From CAYRJA01 sp964424455 (GTDB lineage: Bacteria > Bacteroidota > Bacteroidia > Chitinophagales > UBA10324), in assembly GCA_964424455.1 (NCBI GenBank), contig CAYRJA010000038.1, positions 1 through 24,653 on the forward strand: 24,653 nt of DNA. The letters are read 5' to 3'. Numbering within the stretch: position 1 is the stretch's first letter; each line of letters opens with the position of its first letter. The translations under genes and the position numbers were made by a program. Positions 22,790 through 24,653 of the stretch are shown here, piece by piece. The notes below the pieces were generated by a model that was given only the letters and a program-made list of their open reading frames with translations, had not been told where the DNA came from and ran no database searches.

Positions 22790-23871
22790 GAATAGTTATT
22801 TACAGTGTTAATAATATAATCTGTTTCCTCATCACTAAGCATGGGATGAAGAGGAATGCTTACTACTTCCCGACAGGTATTATCTGTAACAGGCATATTC
22901 AACCCGTTCATCTCTTTAAATGCTACCTGTTTATAAAAAGACAACGGATAATGAACGGCTGTTTCAATTCCGTTCTCAGACATATATTTTATAAAATCTT
23001 CTCTTATTTTACTTCTCACTACAAACAAATGCCATACAGATGATTCGCTCATTACCGGTAATACAATGTTTTCATTAGTAATATTCTCAATATATTTCTT
23101 AGCAATCCTTTTTCTCTCTCTGTTTTCTTCATCAAGATATTTTAGTTTCACTCTCAGCATTGCTGCCTGCAGTTCATCCAGACGACTGTTGTATCCCTTA
23201 ACAACAGAATAATTTTTTTTCTCAAAACCGTAACATCTCAATTTCAGTATTTCGTTTGCAACTGATTCATTATTTGTTGTAACAGCGCCTGCATCACCAA
23301 TTGCACCCAGATTTTTAGTCGGATAAAAACTGAATGCAGCAACATCTCCCCAACTTCCTGCTTTCTTCCCATTGAAAGATGCTCCATGCGCCTGCGCACA
23401 GTCTTCAATTACTTTAATTTTATGTTTCTGTGACAGTGAAATTATTTCTTCCATGTCACACATTGAGCCATAGAGGTGAGTAATTAAAATAGCAGAAGTA
23501 TGAGGTGTTATTTTTTTCTCAATTTTTTTTATGTCAATAGAGTATGTTGCTTCCTTCGCATCCACCGGAACCGGCTTCAGATTACAATGAACAATTGCCA
23601 ATGCGGCAGCGATATAACTATTGGCGCAAACCAGTACTTCACTGCCTTCGGGCAGATGGAGTGACTTCAATGCCAAAAATAATGCATCCGTACCGCTGCC
23701 CACTCCAACACAGTATTTGGTGTTACAGTACGATGCTAATTCTTTCTCAAATTGCTTCACCTCATTTCCGAGAATATAATTACCTGAACGAATCACATTC
23801 CTTAATGCCTCATTTATTTCATCAAGGTGCTGCTCATTAATCCTGTACAGATTAAGAAATGGGATTTTCAT
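22786..23871 (-). CDS. fdtB: DegT/DnrJ/EryC1/StrS aminotransferase, FdtB/QdtB-like
   Basis: A 361-residue PLP-dependent sugar aminotransferase. It should convert dTDP-3-keto-6-deoxyhexose to dTDP-3-amino-3,6-dideoxyhexose, with glutamate as usual donor. The catalytic lysine is Lys186 in FYPTKNLGAIGD. Other marks are GSGTDALFLAL (58-68), VIEDCAQAHGA in the cofactor site, YNSRLDELQAA, and the C-terminal HYPLSFYKQ. Among DegT enzymes, pairing with an FdtA/QdtA-type ketoisomerase favours the 3-amination group over the 4-aminating ArnB/WecE group. It overlaps the isomerase gene by four bases and the glycosyltransferase gene by four bases, so all three are translationally coupled. Whether the product is the galacto (Fuc3N) or gluco (Qui3N) isomer cannot be told here. 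Confidence 0.9.
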   Translation of the reverse strand: MKIPFLNLYRINEQHLDEINEALRNVIRSGNYILGNEVKQFEKELASYCNTKYCVGVGSGTDALFLALKSLHLPEGSEVLVCANSYIAAALAIVHCNLKPVPVDAKEATYSIDIKKIEKKITPHTSAILITHLYGSMCDMEEIISLSQKHKIKVIEDCAQAHGASFNGKKAGSWGDVAAFSFYPTKNLGAIGDAGAVTTNNESVANEILKLRCYGFEKKNYSVVKGYNSRLDELQAAMLRVKLKYLDEENRERKRIAKKYIENITNENIVLPVMSESSVWHLFVVRSKIREDFIKYMSENGIETAVHYPLSFYKQVAFKEMNGLNMPVTDNTCREVVSIPLHPMLSDEETDYIINTVNNYS

Positions 23872-24242
23872 CGGTTATTATATTTTTCAAAAATATAATC
23901 ACTCTCGTTATAGTATTCTGATGCACATACCAATAGAATTGTACCTCGTTTGAAATCATCAAGAATATGCCAATCTTCAGGAGCGAGTATTAAACATTTC
24001 TTAGGCGAATCCAGAAGATAATCACTTTTTTCCTTCCCGTTATCTACCATAACCCGACAACTTCCCTCTAAACTTATCAATGCCTGGTAAGTTTTTTTAT
24101 GCCTGTGCCCTGCTCTTTTTGAGTTGTCAACTCCATATATATAGAATAATCTTTTGATAGGAAAAGGTATGTCCCTATCTTCAATTACACTCAGGTTTCC
24201 TCTATTATCAGAGAATGTTTTTAATAAAATCAGTTTTGGCAA
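23868..24242 (-). CDS. fdtA: dTDP-4-keto-6-deoxyglucose 3,4-ketoisomerase, FdtA/QdtA-like cupin
   Basis: A 124-residue small cupin of the WxcM-like C-terminal/FdtA family, which shifts the keto group of dTDP-4-keto-6-deoxyglucose from C4 to C3. The active-site histidines are His46 and His48 (RAGHRHKKTYQ). The beta strands KRLFYIYGV and CLILAPEDWHILDDF, and the DNRGNLSVIE opening, are typical. It lacks any fused acetyltransferase domain. The gene is first in a five-gene operon and overlaps fdtB by four bases. Enzymes that make the substrate (RmlA, RmlB) and the N-acetyltransferase (FdtC) are not in the window. The family call is firm; the choice between galacto and gluco product is open. Confidence 0.9.
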   Translation of the reverse strand: MPKLILLKTFSDNRGNLSVIEDRDIPFPIKRLFYIYGVDNSKRAGHRHKKTYQALISLEGSCRVMVDNGKEKSDYLLDSPKKCLILAPEDWHILDDFKRGTILLVCASEYYNESDYIFEKYNNR

Positions 24243-24653
24243 TTTCGAATCTTGATGATTAACAGAATATTTTTTCTTCGTGCAATATACTGTTTTTTTA
24301 ATCTTACCTTAATGCCTGTTTATAATATCATCTGTACTTCAATAATATTTGTAGAACATGACTACCATAGATAAAAATGCAGATGTAGAATTTATTACCT
24401 CTTAATTCTACTATAAATCAATATTTATTGATGTCTCTGCCTTCTGGTATCAGCAACCGTTTGGATTGAACAAGGAGCTATACAAGCTCCAATTTCCCAG
24501 TTAATATTTACATAAAAACTGCCATCTCTCATATCTGTAAATGTCAGCTCTTTAGCTTGATTATTCAATAATGTCTGATACTGAACACAGGGTATTTCAC
24601 AGGGCTTTCGGGTCTAAAATAATTGATAGTCAAACTTTAAGTGGGTATAAAAA
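24243..24653. other. 411-base region without a confident gene
   Basis: This stretch must contain the promoter of the sugar operon, but I see no clear TTTG / TAnnTTTG pair. On the minus strand an open frame of 63 codons runs from 24613 down to a stop at 24425-24427. It begins just after a TAG inside the 20-nt repeat, and its residues (for example DGSFYVNINWEIGACIAPC) look protein-like, with four cysteines. Its only in-frame ATG is at 24530-24532, which would give 35 residues, and no family is recognised. It may be the remnant 3' end of a gene. A small hairpin GGAGCT / AGCTCC lies at about 24475-24491. Confidence 0.35.
24599..24618 (-). repeat. 20-nt sequence, inverted copy of 36-55
   Basis: The reverse complement is identical to bases 36-55 of the window. 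The flanks show no further similarity. Both copies lie 35 bases from their end of the window, which may be chance or may reflect how the sequence was cut or assembled. Confidence 0.6.

Noticed and set aside
24359..24406. 15-codon frame starting MTTIDKNADVEF
   Set aside because: Too short and without ribosome-binding or promoter support to call a gene.

Overview
The window looks like a chromosomal segment of an AT-rich member of the Bacteroidota. The main evidence is: three proteins with type IX secretion (T9SS) C-terminal sorting tails; a bacillithiol-type BshC; the Bacteroidota-specific small protein DUF4295 in the order rpmB-rpmG-DUF4295-ftsY-rimO; an exbB-exbD-tonB-folC cluster; Bacteroidota-style promoters (TTTG about 19 nt upstream of TAnnTTTG); and weak Shine-Dalgarno signals. 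I cannot assign a genus. I see no phage, insertion sequence, CRISPR array or rRNA.

Layout. 1-2681 (+): a DEAD-box RNA helicase with a DbpA-type RNA-binding domain, then the tRNA modification enzyme TrmN6, with intergenic palindromic repeats around them. 2982-5026 (+): ExbB, ExbD and TonB-like protein, the energy-transducing complex for outer-membrane uptake. A small lipoprotein faces it (-) with directly abutting stop codons, and folC (+) diverges from the lipoprotein. 6860-9382: tRNA-Ser(TGA) and tRNA-Leu(GAG), a peroxiredoxin and two T9SS-tailed secreted proteins, all on the minus strand. 9583-12635 (+): a third T9SS cargo followed after 17 bases by a multi-spanning GT-C/TPR protein resembling eukaryotic TMTC O-mannosyltransferases. 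12780-13160 (+): a small coiled-coil protein. 13299-18632 (-): a housekeeping series read as rpmB, rpmG, DUF4295, (terminator), ftsY, rimO, bshC, then a secreted cyclophilin-A-like prolyl isomerase with its own promoter. 18812-19153 (+): a SWIB-domain protein with a histone-H1-like basic tail. 19307-24242 (-): a compact five-gene surface-sugar operon read as fdtA-like isomerase, fdtB-like aminotransferase, GT2 polyprenyl-phosphate glycosyltransferase, methyltransferase and a second GT-C/TPR protein. 24243-24653: no convincing gene.

How the genes may work together. FdtA and FdtB would make a dTDP-3-amino-3,6-dideoxyhexose. The DPM1/GtrB-like GT2 could load a sugar onto polyprenyl phosphate, and the GT-C/TPR protein could transfer it outside the inner membrane. 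This is inference from gene order and family, but the parts are mutually consistent, and the first GT-C/TPR protein sits directly behind a T9SS cargo gene.

Most unusual signal. The near-palindromic 9-mer CTGTTACAG (its complement is CTGTAACAG) occurs 11 times by my hand scan, in genes, between genes and at the apex of a terminator hairpin. Well under one copy is expected from base composition. I do not know its function.
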